Of a stretch of DNA of 7,360 bases, positions 6,776 through 7,360 are shown in pieces. The number at the start of each line of letters is the position of its first letter. Position 1 is the stretch's first letter. The notes beneath the pieces are model-generated. The model saw nothing but the letters and a program-made list of their open reading frames with translations. It was not told the origin of the DNA and ran no database searches. The position numbers were made by a program, and so were the translations under genes. The DNA comes from an uncultured Clostridia bacterium (GTDB taxonomy: Bacteria; Bacillota; Clostridia; Christensenellales; Borkfalkiaceae), in assembly GCA_947176485.1 (NCBI GenBank), contig CAMWQS010000075.1:1-7360 (forward strand). The letters are read 5' to 3'.

Positions 6776-7300
6776 CTAATCGCAAAGGTTTTCGTAAATA
6801 ACCGAATAAACGTCGGCTGCTTTTTCTTCCCACTTTTTATATATGGCTTTTGCCGTTTTTTTGTCGGGAACTACGAATTTTAATTCCAAAAGGGGTTGAA
6901 CGGGTGCAAGAATTTTCAAAGATACGGTGAAGGTTCCGTCAACGTTCTGATAATAGTCCGAACGGCATTCTTGCCTATTGCGGTATCTTGCGCTGTTCTT
7001 TTTAACGAATTGTGAAATTTCTTCTCTTACGCTCTTGGGAATATTTATGTAGAAATTCGCAAGAGATTCTCGCCCGTCGGGTGTAATCGTGTAAAGGGTG
7101 TCGTCGTCCTCGTTCACGACACATATAAAATTGTCGTCTTTCAGCTTATGTATAATGTTGACACAGTCCATGTACCCCATCCAACTGTTGGAGGTGGAGC
7201 ACATATCCACAATAGTACGCTCGGACAAAGCGCTTTCCATTTTATCAAAAACGAAAAGAATTATTAACTTGTTTGTGGAGGTTTCGCCTATGTTCAACAT
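6776..7300 (-). CDS. DUF4364 family winged-helix protein
   Basis: A 174-residue protein matching the DUF4364 family of Clostridia. Residues 10-85 look like a winged helix-turn-helix: a first helix NKLIILFVFDKM (10-21), helices around SERTIVDMCS (26-35) and CVNIIHKLKDDNF (46-58), then the wing VVNEDDDTLYTITPDGRESL (61-80). The C-terminal half (about 95-174) is a mixed alpha/beta domain with no motif I recognise. It is plausibly a DNA-binding regulator, but no target is known to me. Start: ATG at 7300, because an in-frame TGA at 7309-7307 blocks extension and the conserved first helix begins at residue 10; M21 would cut that helix. No Shine-Dalgarno lies at normal distance; the nearest purine run, AAAGGGGAAA, is about 25-34 bases upstream. 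It is the first gene of a two-gene operon with the TSCPD gene. Confidence 0.85.
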   Translation of the reverse strand: MLNIGETSTNKLIILFVFDKMESALSERTIVDMCSTSNSWMGYMDCVNIIHKLKDDNFICVVNEDDDTLYTITPDGRESLANFYINIPKSVREEISQFVKKNSARYRNRQECRSDYYQNVDGTFTVSLKILAPVQPLLELKFVVPDKKTAKAIYKKWEEKAADVYSVIYENLCD

Positions 7301-7334
7301 AATAAATCAATAAACTTTAAAAAATTTCCCCTTT

Positions 7335-7340
7335 ATTATA
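7335..7340 (-). promoter_or_regulatory. Probable -10 element for the DUF4364-TSCPD operon
   Basis: TATAAT read on the minus strand (7340 to 7335) predicts a transcription start near 7328-7327 and a leader of about 27 bases that is AT-rich and has no ribosome binding site. The -35 box, at normal spacing, would lie at or just past the window end, so the promoter is only partly visible. Confidence 0.55.
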
Positions 7341-7360
7341 CATAATAAATAAAATAAAAT

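Noticed and set aside
6768..6833. Longer N-terminus of the TSCPD protein
   Set aside because: It would overlap the DUF4364 gene by 58 bases; the strong AGGAGG before 6767 and the family's usual length fix the shorter start.
7098..7313. Plus-strand open frame of 71 codons opposite DUF4364
   Set aside because: It lies antisense to a gene with clear family similarity, has no ribosome binding site and no recognisable protein features.

Overview
The window looks like ordinary chromosome of an anaerobic, fermentative member of the Clostridia (Bacillota). Four things point there: strong AGGAGG-type ribosome binding sites, a bifunctional AdhE, an NfnAB/SudAB-type flavoprotein pair, and a DUF4364 gene next to a TSCPD-domain gene, a pair of families I associate with Clostridia. 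Genes are closely packed and of moderate GC. I cannot name the genus; an uncultured gut lineage is a guess. I see no mobile element, CRISPR array, rRNA or tRNA, and no stretch over 300 bases lacks a gene.

Layout. (1) 30-3402, plus strand: adhE (acetyl-CoA to ethanol), then 10 bases later a small APH/choline-kinase-fold phosphotransferase, closed by an intrinsic terminator at 3425-3450. (2) 3452-6412, plus strand: a strong extended -10 promoter lies directly behind that terminator and drives four genes. They are an 88-residue protein resembling the N-terminal 3'-DNA-end-binding domain of PriA, nfnA-like and nfnB-like subunits, and a 134-residue protein of unknown function. Overlaps of 20 bases and 1 base and a gap of 22 bases support one transcript. 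(3) 6478-6514: a symmetrical, probably bidirectional terminator. (4) 7300-6516, minus strand: a DUF4364 winged-helix protein followed by an 83-residue TSCPD (TIGR03905-type) protein, translationally close and converging on region 2.

Metabolic reading. AdhE consumes two NADH per acetyl-CoA reduced to ethanol. NfnAB, if that assignment is right, couples NADH and reduced ferredoxin to NADPH formation. Both act in redox balance of fermentation, so their adjacency makes sense, but a terminator and a new promoter separate them.

The least explained elements are the leaderless-looking PriA-like small gene that opens the nfn operon, the unknown gene that closes it, the kinase-like gene tied to adhE, and an internal ribosome-binding-site/ATG pair at the domain junction of adhE. 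None is proof of a new system; they are the places to look.
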